DNA of 64,000 bases from DATBVX01 sp963724625 (lineage in GTDB: Bacteria > Pseudomonadota > Gammaproteobacteria > Steroidobacterales > Steroidobacteraceae), in the NCBI GenBank assembly GCA_963724625.1, contig CAVRVO010000014.1:1-64000 (forward strand), in the 5' to 3' direction. A model generated the notes under the pieces. The model had not been told where the DNA came from. It was given only the letters and a program-made list of their open reading frames with translations, and searched no databases. The position numbers were made by a program, and so were the translations under genes. Shown piece after piece: positions 54,852-63,803 of the stretch (positions within the stretch are counted from its first letter, which is position 1; each line of letters starts with the position of its first letter).

Positions 54852-55688
54852 CTACGATTCCTTGTCCTTCACGTAGTCCACACTGCCTATTTCGCGGACC
54901 AATCTCTCGTACGACGACGCCGGGTAGGAAAGGGCAAGAAAGCTCAAGTCTCTGTCATCATTGAAGGCGACTTCTGGCGGATCGAATCCCCCGACAAACG
55001 TAAGAACGGAGTGTTCATGCTTGCTCAGTGGCGTAATGCCTTCACAGCTCAGAAATAGGTAGCACGATTCTGAATGCCCCAGATACGGGTCGCGGATAAT
55101 TGCGCCATGTACGCGAGTGCCGTCCGGCCTCTCCATCACATACCACGGAAGCGAACCAGGGCGGCCCATACGGAGGACTTGCGACTCCGTGTGCCAGTGT
55201 CCCACGAACTTGATGGCTATAGGCGGCTCGCCTCCAAAACGAAAATTGATCCTTGTTTTTTTTGCAGTCGCGGAAGGCTGGATCTCGTCAGGCCCGATCG
55301 CGTCGTAGTCGTTAAGACCTTGAACCTGTACTGTGAAGAGATGGCCATCTGCCTCCGTGAGCGGCACAGACATTTTGCGGATTCGAGAGACAATCTTACC
55401 GTCCTGCGAAAAGAGCACTTTTCCATCGGGATGATGGGAGTACTTGACTTTTTGACTCGTAAACTTGCCGCCTTTGGTCAATTCCACATTCGTGGGATAT
55501 TGAGTGCCTGCAAGAAGTGTCGCGCGAGACAGAAGACCATATGCGTCGCGATAGTAGGGAAAGGAGACGAAAAGACTGCCATCCTTCTTTTGAAAAGCGA
55601 TCTGGAAAATCTTCCGGTGTGCTTCGCGCGTCTCAGCAGCGATAGTGATCTTGTCGGAAGCGAACGCGGGCAGAGAATGGTGAACCAA
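54852..55688 (-). CDS. hypothetical protein in a low-GC patch
   Basis: 278 residues, intact, from a TTG one base after the upstream stop; no better start is visible. I do not recognise the family. Features: no membrane segment, mixed beta-rich text with 'DGSLFVSFPYYRDAYGLLSR', 'KVKYSHHPDGKVLFSQDGKI', 'FVGHWHTESQVLRMGRPGSL' and 'HSVLTFVGGFDPPEVAFNDD', many aromatic and charged residues, and four or more His that could bind metal. Base composition is near 50% G+C against about 65% in neighbours, and Lys/Ser/Ile codons are unusual for this genome, so it was probably acquired. It pairs with the small gene upstream. Confidence 0.6.
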   Translation of the reverse strand: MVHHSLPAFASDKITIAAETREAHRKIFQIAFQKKDGSLFVSFPYYRDAYGLLSRATLLAGTQYPTNVELTKGGKFTSQKVKYSHHPDGKVLFSQDGKIVSRIRKMSVPLTEADGHLFTVQVQGLNDYDAIGPDEIQPSATAKKTRINFRFGGEPPIAIKFVGHWHTESQVLRMGRPGSLPWYVMERPDGTRVHGAIIRDPYLGHSESCYLFLSCEGITPLSKHEHSVLTFVGGFDPPEVAFNDDRDLSFLALSYPASSYERLVREIGSVDYVKDKES

Positions 55689-55689
55689 A

Positions 55690-55956
55690 CTATTTGCACC
55701 GGCCTTCGACTACGAGGGTTCCGGAAGCCTCCCGCCGCGACGTAGTCTCCCAGCCTTGTGCGCAGAATTGGTATCGCGCCATCTGCTTACCGGTGGAATC
55801 AGCCAACCACGCTTCGCTATCGGCTATGCCCATTAGCGCCTTCGGGGTCCACTGCGCCGTGTATATCCAGATCTGCTTGCCGTCTGCGGTGGTCCGGGGA
55901 GTGAACGTAATGATGGGCTCCGCCAGCAAGGAGCTGGAGACGGCTAAGAGGCACAT
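55690..55956 (-). CDS. small hypothetical protein, N-terminal signal-like segment
   Basis: 88 residues from the ATG at 55956 (MCLLAVSSSLLAEPIITFTP), ending 'RREASGTLVVEGRCK'. The start has a short hydrophobic run but no charged n-region, so the real N-terminus may have been lost when this DNA joined the methyltransferase gene exactly here. 'TADGKQIWIYTAQWTPKALM' and 'MARYQFCAQGW' show no family that I know. One base separates it from the next gene, so they form a two-gene unit. It looks foreign in composition, like its partner. Confidence 0.5.
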   Translation of the reverse strand: MCLLAVSSSLLAEPIITFTPRTTADGKQIWIYTAQWTPKALMGIADSEAWLADSTGKQMARYQFCAQGWETTSRREASGTLVVEGRCK

Positions 55957-56500
55957 CCGTCCTCGCCCCGGAGCGGTGAAACGCTTCCTGCATGAGCGAT
56001 GCGCAGGCGGATGCCAGCGGGAGGCGTGCAATCACCCGAAGAAATGGTGCCCAGGCTGACTCAAGGAATGCGAGAACTCCTCCGGGGCGAACGTTGTCTG
56101 CCACGGAGCGCACAACGGCGATGGGATCGGGCAGAAATTGCAGGATAAAGCGCCCTACGGCTGCATCGAAGCGCTGCCCACCGGCAAGGTCGCCCAGGTC
56201 GGCTCGAAGGAATGTCACGTTACGCAACCCAGCTGCCGTCACGCGCGCTGTGGCCTTGGCGATCGTGGCGGCGTCCCGCTCCACGCCCACTACTTCACCA
56301 GTTGGCCCGACCAGTCGAGCGACCAGCATAGCGACATCGCCAACGCCGGAGCCGATGTCGAGCACGCGTTGCCCGCTGCCTATGCCCGCGTCACGGAACA
56401 ACCGTTCCGTGAAAGGCTCGATCAGCGCGGCCTGGCGTGCCAGGCGCTCGTGCTCGCAATCCGAGGCACCGAGGAGGTACGGCGTTTGCAGATTCGACAT
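55817..56500 (-). pseudogene. class I SAM-dependent methyltransferase, 3' part replaced
   Basis: The ATG at 56500 opens MSNLQTPYLLGASDCEHERL. Motif I (VLDIGSGVGD, residues 46-55) and the acidic end of strand 2 (VGVERDAATI) bind SAM, and 'QRFDAAVGRFILQFLPDPIA' and 'RPGGVLAFLESAWAPFLRVI' follow. It matches the family to about 'MQEAFHRSGARTD' (near 55953). From there the frame runs on to 55817 through the low-GC patch without any family sequence. A normal member has about 80 more residues of its own. So the gene was cut by insertion or deletion at about 55950. It is divergent from the quinone-oxidoreductase-like gene with 48 bp between. Probably inactive. Confidence 0.7.
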
Positions 56501-56548
56501 GGGTTTCTCTCTAGGAGGAAAATACCACCCCTCATTGGAGGCTATAGC

Positions 56549-57535
56549 ATGAGCAAAGTCGTACGGGTTCATGAGCACGGCGGACCCGAAGTGCTGCGCA
56601 TCGAAGAACTCGAAGTGGGCCCACCCGGCCCGGACGAAGTGCGAGTGCGCATCGAGGCGATCGGCCTCAACCGCTCGGAGGCCGCGTTTCGCGCGGGACT
56701 CTATCCGGTGAAGCCGAAGCTGCCGACGCTGATTGGCTATGAAGCGTGCGGAATTATCGAAGCGCTGGGCGACGGCGTGCAGGGTTTCGCAGTCGGTGAC
56801 CGGGTGTGCGTGCTGCCGACGTTTCGCCTGGGCGAGTATGGCGTGTACGCGGAGAAGGCGATCGTGCCGGCGCGCAGCATTCTTCCGGCGCCTCGCAACT
56901 TGACCCCCATCGAAGCGGCGTCGATCTGGATGCAGTATCTCACCGCGCTGGCAATCATCGAGGTCGCGCACGCGACGCTCGGCGACTACGTCATCATCCG
57001 TGCGGCATCGAGCAGCGTCGGACTCGCAGCGATTCAGCTGGCGAACTGGGCGGGCGCGGTGCCGATTGCTGCGACGCGCCGCGGCACGAAGTCGCGCGCC
57101 CTGCTCGAGCACGGCGCGAAGCACGTGATCGCGACGGAAGAAAGCGACCTGGTCGCCGAAGTGATGAAGATCACGGGTAACAAGGGCGCGCGCATCGTCT
57201 TCGATCCGGTGGGTGGCCCGTACGTGGATACGCTCGCGCAGGCGATGGCGCAGGATGGTGTGCTTTTCATTTATGGTGGCCTCAGCGGCCAGCCGACCAT
57301 GCATCCGCACTGGCAGGCGGCGTTCAAGAACCTGAGTATCCGCGGCTGGGTCGCATCGACGATCTGGAACTACCCGGATCGCTTTGCGCGCGCGCAGGAC
57401 CTGATCCTGCGAGGGCTCGCCGAGGGACACCTCAAGCCGGTGATCGCGAAGACTTTCCCGCTCAAGGACATTGTCGAAGCGCATCGCTACCTCGAGTCGA
57501 ATCAGCAGGTCGGAAAGGTCATCGTTACGGCGTGA
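56549..57535 (+). CDS. zinc-free medium-chain dehydrogenase / quinone oxidoreductase-like
   Basis: 328 residues, intact, with GGAG ten bases before the ATG. The MDR fold shows 'VRVRIEAIGLNRSEAAFRAG', 'LPTLIGYEACGIIEALGDGV' and the cofactor region 'YVIIRAASSSVGLAAIQLAN' (AxSxxVG), then 'GNKGARIVFDPVGGPYVDTL' and 'VEAHRYLESNQQVGKVIVTA'. The structural-zinc cysteines of alcohol dehydrogenases are missing, and no catalytic Cys-His-Glu set is visible, so NADPH-dependent reduction of a quinone or an enone is the likely reaction. It stands alone, divergent from the broken methyltransferase. Confidence 0.88.
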   Translation: MSKVVRVHEHGGPEVLRIEELEVGPPGPDEVRVRIEAIGLNRSEAAFRAGLYPVKPKLPTLIGYEACGIIEALGDGVQGFAVGDRVCVLPTFRLGEYGVYAEKAIVPARSILPAPRNLTPIEAASIWMQYLTALAIIEVAHATLGDYVIIRAASSSVGLAAIQLANWAGAVPIAATRRGTKSRALLEHGAKHVIATEESDLVAEVMKITGNKGARIVFDPVGGPYVDTLAQAMAQDGVLFIYGGLSGQPTMHPHWQAAFKNLSIRGWVASTIWNYPDRFARAQDLILRGLAEGHLKPVIAKTFPLKDIVEAHRYLESNQQVGKVIVTA

Positions 57536-57582
57536 CCGCACCGTGGATGCCGTCGCCTGTAGCAGGATCTCGCGGTAACGCT

Positions 57583-58176
57583 CTATGACCGACGCTGCAA
57601 CCGGAGCCTCAGGTACCGCTTGACGTCGGGCCATTCGGTCGCGAGCAGGCTGTACATCACGCTGTCGCGAACCGTACCGTCGCGCCTTTGCTGGTGGTGA
57701 CGCAGCACGCCGTCCTTCTTGGCGCCCAACGCCTCGATCGCTCGTTGTGAGGCGAAATTGAAGTTGTCCGTGCGCAGCCCGACGACCTTGCAACCGAGGG
57801 TCTCGAAGGCGTGCGTGAACAGGAGAAGCTTGCACGCCGTGTTCACGTGCGTGCGCTGGAAACGCTGCGCGTACCAGGTGTATCCGATCTCCACGCGATC
57901 GATGTCGGCCACGATATCGTGATAGCGCGTACTGCCGACGATCGTTCCGCTGCGCAGATCTCGTACCGCCCACGGCAACATGTGACCCTGCTCTTGCCCC
58001 GCGAGGCCCGCGGCGATGTATGCAGGCACCTCGTCCGGTTCGGGCACCCGTGTATACCAGAGTTTCCAGAGCTCACCATCGGCCGCTGCGGCACGCAGAC
58101 CGTCTGCATGCTCGGGCGACATCGGCTCGAGCCGAACGCCGTTACCCTCAAGGATCGTGGGCTTGGGATCGATCAA
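57583..58176 (-). CDS. GNAT acetyltransferase, RimJ/RimL-like
   Basis: 197 residues from a TTG at 58176 that overlaps the MAPEG stop (TTGA); an internal ATG (MSPEHADGLRAAAADGELWK) is the alternative. 'WAVRDLRSGTIVGSTRYHDI' and 'DRVEIGYTWYAQRFQRTHVN' carry strand 4 and the acetyl-CoA-binding region, and 'GCKVVGLRTDNFNFASQRAI' with 'EALGAKKDGVLRHHQQRRDG' is the typical RimJ-type end. It would acetylate an amino group of a protein or small molecule. Coupled to the MAPEG and cupin genes upstream in a three-gene unit. Confidence 0.83.
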   Translation of the reverse strand: MIDPKPTILEGNGVRLEPMSPEHADGLRAAAADGELWKLWYTRVPEPDEVPAYIAAGLAGQEQGHMLPWAVRDLRSGTIVGSTRYHDIVADIDRVEIGYTWYAQRFQRTHVNTACKLLLFTHAFETLGCKVVGLRTDNFNFASQRAIEALGAKKDGVLRHHQQRRDGTVRDSVMYSLLATEWPDVKRYLRLRLQRRS

Positions 58177-58694
58177 GGCGGGCCCGCAAACATGCAAAAG
58201 AGAATGTAGAGAATCATGCCAAGGTTCAGATAGGCGGTCGCCGACATCCCGGGCGCCCGATAGAGTGGATTGAGCCGATAGCCCAGCCAGAAGACCGCTC
58301 GCGCAACCACAAAGACAATCGCGCAGGCCCACACGACCTGCAGAAGACGCACCGGGACCACCGTGCTCAGTGCCAGCGAGGCAACTGCAAAGACGAAGTT
58401 CTGCTGGAGCGTGTTATCCGCGACGCGTCCATCGATCACCATCGAAGGGCTCTCGGCACGGCGCGTGGGATCAATCGCCTCGCTCAGGAAACGCGAGTTG
58501 CCGACGGTGATCAACATGATGAAAAAAGGGACGATGGCGACGATATTCGCGCGCAGCGCGTATGCGAGGCGCTCTGCGACTGCATCTGCGATCGATGGTA
58601 CCGGCAAGGTTGTGGTGAGAATCCACACGCTCAGTGCCATGGTCGTAACTCCACTCGCAGCACCCACGGCAACGATCTTTTGATCTCTATTCAT
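58173..58694 (-). CDS. MAPEG family membrane protein
   Basis: 173 residues from ATG at 58694 with GGGGGA before it. Four hydrophobic segments: 'AVGAASGVTTMALSVWILTT', 'RANIVAIVPFFIMLITVGNS', 'FVFAVASLALSTVVPVRLLQ' and 'FVVARAVFWLGYRLNPLYRA'. 'QQNFVFA' and 'ARAVFWLGYRLNP' (Arg in helix 4) are MAPEG marks. Members use glutathione for eicosanoid chemistry in animals or act as membrane glutathione transferases in bacteria, so it may add a fifth kind of glutathione enzyme to this region. The gene lies between cupin and GNAT. Confidence 0.82.
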   Translation of the reverse strand: MNRDQKIVAVGAASGVTTMALSVWILTTTLPVPSIADAVAERLAYALRANIVAIVPFFIMLITVGNSRFLSEAIDPTRRAESPSMVIDGRVADNTLQQNFVFAVASLALSTVVPVRLLQVVWACAIVFVVARAVFWLGYRLNPLYRAPGMSATAYLNLGMILYILFCMFAGPP

Positions 58695-58741
58695 GTGGTC
58701 CCCCAGTAAGCCCGAAGACGTGCTGTGTGCTCCAGGAGCGG

Positions 58742-59297
58742 TCACTTGAGCGGCGGTCCCACCACCTCCATGTTGTGCGCTTTCATGAGCGCCCGGTTTG
58801 TCTCTGCATCCACGCCCTGCCGTTCCTCGAACATCTTCTCAAAGCCCCCAGGCGTCACGCCGACCAGCACCACGCCGGGCTCCGTCCCGACATTCTCGAA
58901 GGTGTGCGCGGTTCCTCGAGGGACGAACATAACGGACTGAGCGGGTGCGCTCATGATGCGGTCGCCGAGTTTGACCTTGAACTCCCCGCTCACGACGTAG
59001 AAGAACTCGTCCTCGGTTTGGTGAACGTGGGTGGGCGGCCCGCTCTTGGGTGCGATGGTCTGACGAAACATAGCCGAGCGATCCCCCGGTTTGGTCCCGT
59101 GTCGCCAGCAGTTCGGTGATATCCGCTTCTCTGCCCTGAGGCCCAGAGAATCGCGGCGCACCGTCAGGTAAGACGACGAAACCCCCTGCCGCTGCGGCTA
59201 GCAGCCAAACGGCAGCCACCGCGGCAGGGCCAGAGAGCAGGGCGCCTACAATCCACGCGGCGACGAGCCACGGCCGAGTGCCGAGATGTAACTTCAT
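58742..59297 (-). CDS. membrane-anchored cupin-domain protein, one frameshift
   Basis: It starts MKLHLGTRPWLVAAWIVGAL at 59297 behind a strong AAGGAGG. The first 45 residues hold one or two hydrophobic helices (SGPAAVAAVWLLAAAAGGFV), so the protein is tethered to the membrane. A shift near 59100 leads to the cupin barrel: 'GPPTHVHQTEDEFFYVVSGE' (motif 1: H-H-E), 'KVKLGDRIMSAPAQSVMFVP', 'RGTAHTFENVG' (motif 2 His) and a helical end 'VDAETNRALMKAHNMEVVGP'. The metal ligands are complete. Reaction unknown: cupins include dioxygenases, isomerases and binding proteins. First gene of the cupin-MAPEG-GNAT unit. Confidence 0.82.
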
Positions 59298-59352
59298 GGC
59301 GTAGGTCCTCCTTGTCAGAGGGATTCGATAAGACCACTCAAGTCAGTACGCG

Positions 59353-60237
59353 TCAGCTCTCCCTCAGGGCCTTAGTCTCGCGTCGCCGCGCGTCGTCGAT
59401 CGCGGCACGTGCGGGATCGGCTTCGCCTTCGGGAAGCGCCGCGAGGATCTCGTTGAAGATCTCCTTCAGCTCCTCCCGGAACTCGGGGTGGGAAAAGATG
59501 TAGCCATCATTTCGTCGCACGCCACGCACTACCGCTTGCCCGGCCTCGAGTGGATCCATGCCGGGTGCGTGCAGTTCGTTCCAGAGCTTCATGGTGGCGG
59601 CGTCGACGTTGAAGCCGCTGTGCGCGAGATGTGCCGGCCGGTTGATCGTGGACTCGCCGATCAGACTCTTCACCAGGCCCGGGCAGAATACGGAGACGCC
59701 GATGCCGTAGGGCTTGAGGCAATCGCGCAGGCATTCCGACATCCCACGGATTGCGAACTTCGAGGCGGTGTAAATGCCGGCCATCGGCCCCGTGATGAGT
59801 GCCGCCATCGAGGCCACGTTGACGATGTGGCCGGGCTCGCCGAGCGTTTTCAGGCGGGGAATGAAAGTCACGATGCCGTTGATCGTGCCACCCAGGTTAA
59901 CGCCGAGAATCCAGTCCCAGTCTTCGTACGTCGCCACGTCCATCGGGCCAAAGACGTTGACGCCAGCGTTGTTGACGAGGATGTGGACCTTGCCGACGAC
60001 CTTTTCGGCCTCGTCCGCAGCGCGCGCGAAGGCGACACGGTCGGTGACGTCGAGCTTGAGCGCGTGGACGCGTCCCGGCGCATCCTTGAATTGCGTAAGT
60101 GCCCGTTCGCGATGCGCTTCGCGCATGTAGGTGATGACGACCCTGGCACCCGCCGCTGAGAAGGCGCGTGCGATGCCGAGACCGACGCCACTCACGCCGC
60201 CGGTGATGAAGACGACTTTGTCCTTGAGATCCTGCAT
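59353..60237 (-). CDS. short-chain dehydrogenase/reductase, LigD-like, intact
   Basis: 294 residues. Cofactor motif TGGVSGVG (12-19), NNAG (89-92), catalytic Ser143, Tyr156-X-X-X-Lys160 (YTASK). 'MDVATYEDWDWILGVNLGGT' and 'INGIVTFIPRLKTLGEPGHI' are close to what I recall of Sphingobium LigD ('IEKTTYDDFDWIIGVNLNGV'). The C-terminal 'RGVRRNDGYIFSHPEFREEL' is the shared LigD-type end. It lies 61 bp downstream of the vanillin-type aldehyde dehydrogenase, with the CoA ligase before that, which fits a lignin side-chain pathway. This is the most LigD-like of the five. Confidence 0.9.
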   Translation of the reverse strand: MQDLKDKVVFITGGVSGVGLGIARAFSAAGARVVITYMREAHRERALTQFKDAPGRVHALKLDVTDRVAFARAADEAEKVVGKVHILVNNAGVNVFGPMDVATYEDWDWILGVNLGGTINGIVTFIPRLKTLGEPGHIVNVASMAALITGPMAGIYTASKFAIRGMSECLRDCLKPYGIGVSVFCPGLVKSLIGESTINRPAHLAHSGFNVDAATMKLWNELHAPGMDPLEAGQAVVRGVRRNDGYIFSHPEFREELKEIFNEILAALPEGEADPARAAIDDARRRETKALRES

Positions 60238-60298
60238 GACGACTCGCTCGGCCGGAGCGCCGACGTCGGAGCGGATCCGATGCCGGCGCTGCAGTCGC

Positions 60299-61755
60299 TC
60301 AGAAGGGATAGTGACGCGGCCTGGTCTGCACCGTGATCCAGCGCAGCTCGGTGAACTCGTCGATCGCCGCCTTGCCGCCGAAGCGGCCGTAGCCCGAGCC
60401 CTTCACGCCGCCGAACGGCATCTGCGCTTCGTCGTGCACGGTCGGACCGTTGACGTGGCAGATGCCCGATTCGATGCGGCGCGCGACGTCGAGCGCGCGT
60501 GCGAGGTTCGTGCCGAACATCGCCGCCGACAGGCCGTATTCGGTGTCGTTGGCGAGCGTCACGGCCTCGTCGACCGACTTCACCCGCGTGATCGACACCT
60601 GCGGCCCGAACGACTCCTCGCGGAACAGCTGCCATCTGCGGCGTGACGCGATCGACGACGATGCCCTTCATGACGGTGCCCGTGCTCTCCCCGCCCACCA
60701 AGCACCTTCGCGCCCTTGGCGACGGCGTCGTTCACGAGTCGTCTGCACGCGCTCGACCGTCGGCTTGCCCACCACGGATCCGATCACGACCTCGCCCTTG
60801 TTCGGATCGCCCGTCGGCAGCGCGGCGACGCGCTTCGCCAGCTTCTGCGCGAATTCATCGGCCACCTTCTCGTCGACGATCACGCGCTCGGTCGACATGC
60901 AGATCTGGCCCGAGTTGGCGAACGCACCGAACACCGTCGCATTCACGGCCGCGTCGAGGTCCGCATCGTCGAGCACGACGAGCGGCGCCTTGCCGCCGAG
61001 CTCGAGCAGGATCGGCTTGAGGTACTTCGCCGCCATCTGCGCGAGGATCTTGCCGACGCGCGTCGAGCCGGTGAAGTTCACGCGCCGCACGGCCGGATGG
61101 GAGATCATCGCTTCGGTGACGGCCTCGGCATCCTTCGCATCGTGCGTGATCACGTTCACCACGCCCTCGCCCATGCCGGCTTCCTTCAACACGGTGCCGA
61201 TCAGGCGATGCGTAGGCGGGGCAGACCTCCGACGCCTTCAGAATCACCGTGTTGCCGCACGCGAGCGGCATCGCGATCGCGCGCACGCCGAGGATGATCG
61301 GCGGCATTCCACGGCGCGATGCCGAGCACGACGCCGACCGGCTGGCGGATGGCCATCGCGAGACTGCCGGGCACATCCGACGGAACCACCTCGCCGGTCA
61401 CCTGCGTCGTCATCGACGCCGCTTCGCGCAGGATGTTGGCAGCGAAGTGCACGTTGAAGTGACCCCAGCCGATGGTCGCGCCCATCTCGGCGAGGCCGAG
61501 CGTCGCGAATTGCTGGGCACGCGCCTCGAGGAGTTCCGCGGCCTTCCACAGACGGTTACGACGCTCGTTCGGGCCGAGCGCCGCCCACTTGGGGAAGGCT
61601 GCTGCGGCAGCATCGGCCGCCTTGCGCGCATCTTCGACGGATGCGGCGCTCGCCTTGGTCGCCACCTCACCCGTCACGGGATTGATTCGATTGAACGTCG
61701 CGTTCTTGGCCGCGGCAGTGTCACGGTCGCCAATCAGCAACTGAACTTCTTCCAT
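60299..61755 (-). CDS. aromatic aldehyde dehydrogenase (vanillin / salicylaldehyde / benzaldehyde type), frameshifts
   Basis: It begins MEEVQLLIGDRDTAAAKNAT at 61755. Frames change near 61310, 61220, 60710 and 60640. 'GEVVPSDVPGSLAMAIRQPV' and 'VVLGIAPWNA' precede 'PAVRRVNFTGSTRVGKILAQ', 'KPILLELGGKAPLVVLDDAD' (catalytic Glu) and 'FGAFANSGQICMSTERVIVD' (catalytic Cys). 'HDEAQMPFGGVKGSGYGRFG' ends it. The SGQICMSTER block is the one I know from vanillin and salicylaldehyde dehydrogenases, so the substrate is probably an aromatic aldehyde. It lies 45 bp after the CoA ligase and 61 bp before a LigD-like SDR. Confidence 0.84.
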
Positions 61756-61800
61756 CGTCGTCTCCTGGCTCGTGCGGCCGCGCTTCGGCGGCGGCTCGCG

Positions 61801-63803
61801 CTATTGAAGTGAGTAATCTTTCTGTGTCTTCGCGTACTGAACGAAATAATCGAGCGCTTGAGGATTCGCTGCCGCATCGCGGTTCGCCGCCTTCTCCAGC
61901 GGCACACCCATGAGGATGCGCCGCACCGGAACCTCCATCTTCTTGCCCGTCAGCGTGTGCGGGATCGAGTCGACCTGGTAGATCTTGTCCGGCACGTGAC
62001 GGGGTGAGTACTCGCTGCGCAGCTTCGCGCGGATCGTATCGGCCACACGCTCGTCGAGCTTCAGGCCGTCCGCGAGCTTGACGAACAGGGGCATGAAGAA
62101 CTTCCCGCCCGGCAAATCGAGATTCACGATCAGTGCATCCTCGACGCCGGGCAGATTCAGCTAGCGTGCGGTAGATTTCGGCTGTGCCGATGCGCACCCC
62201 GTAGCGGTTGAGCGTCGCGTCCGAGCGGCCCAGCACGAAGCATCCGCCGCGCTTGTTGATCCGAAAGAAATCCCCGTGCCGCCAGATGCCAGGGTATTCC
62301 TGGAAGTAGGACTCGAAGTAGCGCTTGTTGTCTTCGTCGTTCCAGAAGGCCACCGGCATCGAGGGCATCGGCTCCGTAATCACGAGCTCGCCGACCTCGT
62401 CGACGACACTCTCACCGTGCTCATTGAAGGCGAACACCGAAACCCCGAGACAGCGCGCCTGGATCTCGCCGGCGTAGACGGGCAGCGTCACCACCCCGCC
62501 CACCATGCCGGTGCAGACGTCGGTGCCGCCGCTGCCCGATTGCACCCAGCAATCCTTCACGTTCTCGAAGAACCACGCCTGACACTCCGGGGTCACCGGC
62601 GATCCGGCAAGGATGATCGTGCGCAGTTTCGAAAATTCGAAGCGATCCTTGGGAACGATCCCGGACTTCTCCAGGATGGCCTGATACGTCGGGCTCGCGC
62701 CAAAGAAATTCGTCCCGGAATCCTCCACCATCTTCCACAACAGGTCCGGCTGCGGCCAGGCGGGGTTGCCGTCGTAGAGCACCGGCACGACGTCTCCGAG
62801 CAGGGAACTGACGACATAGTTCCACATCATCCAGCCGGTGGAGGTGTAGAAGAACATCCGCTCGCGCGAATGCAGGTCCATGTGAAAGTGCAGCGCCTTG
62901 AGCTGCTCGATGATCATGCTGCCGTGTCCGTGCACGATCGCCTTGGGCAAGCCGGTCGTGCCCGATGAAAACAGGATCCACAGCGGGTGCTTGAACGGCA
63001 CCTGCTCGAACTTGAATTCACCGGCCGGCACCGGCGGCCGGTTCAGCAGGTCGTTCCAGAAGATGGTGTTCCCGGACAGCGGCTCGCGATCCTCGCGATC
63101 GAGATACGGCAGGTAGACCACGTGCTCGATAGCCTTGAGCTGCTTGAGGAATTCGCGCACATCCGGCCGGCGGTCGAACGGCTTGCCGGCGTACTGATAG
63201 CCGTCGACGCAGAACAGCACTTTGGGTGTGAGCTGAGTAAAGCGATCGAGTACGCCGCGCGGACCGAAGTCCGGACCACAGCTCGACCAGATGGCGCCGA
63301 TGCTGGTGGTCGCGAGCATCGCCATCATCGCTTCGGGGATATTGGGAAGATACGCCGCGACTCGATCGCCGGGCTTCACACCGAGCCGGCGCAATTCCGT
63401 CGCGAGGATGCGCACCTTGCCGCCGAGCTCGGTCCACGACATCTCCGCGAGCGGCCGAGCGCTCATTCAGATACAGCAGCGCTTCGGCGCCCGGCCGCTC
63501 GTTGCGCAGAATGTGCTGCGCGAAATTGAGGCGCGCCCCCGGGAACCAGTCCGCGCCGGGCATCTTGCGGCTGCCGAGGACGCGCTCGTAAGGCTGCGAA
63601 GCCTCGATCTTGAAGTAGTCCCAGAGTGCGCCCCAGAAACCCTCGAGATCCGTGACCGACCAGCGCCACAGCTCGTCGTAGTTCGAGAACTTTCGCCCCC
63701 GCTCCTTTTCGAGCCAGCGCTGGAATCGCGTGATCAGAGCATTGGCGACGCGCTCGGGATCCGGCGTCCACAGCAAGTCGCCTTCGTTGACTCGAATGCT
63801 CAT
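61801..63803 (-). CDS. aacS: acetoacetyl-CoA synthetase-like acyl-CoA ligase, frameshifts
   Basis: About 665 residues. MSIRVNEGDLLWTPDPERVA at 63803 gives the short N-terminal extension of acetoacetyl-CoA synthetase, with 'WFPGARLNFAQHILRN' next. After a shift near 63450 'GVKPGDRVAAYLPNIPEAMM' and 'IWSSCGPDFGPRGVLDRFTQ' continue. The AMP motif is 'FSSGTTGLPKAIVHGHGSMI'. 'FYTSTGWMMWNYVVSSLLGD' and 'GSGGTDVCTGMVGGVVTLPV' are typical of this subfamily. A last shift near 62160 gives 'LRSEYSPRHVPDKIYQVDSI' and 'PHTLTGKKMEVPVRRILMGV' with the acetylated Lys. It activates a beta-keto acid. In this setting vanilloylacetate is a speculative substrate. Confidence 0.87.

Noticed and set aside
55817..57973. 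718-codon minus-strand open frame covering the quinone-oxidoreductase region
   Set aside because: Only the part from 56500 downwards is a real methyltransferase; the upstream 490 codons are the antisense of the intact plus-strand gene.
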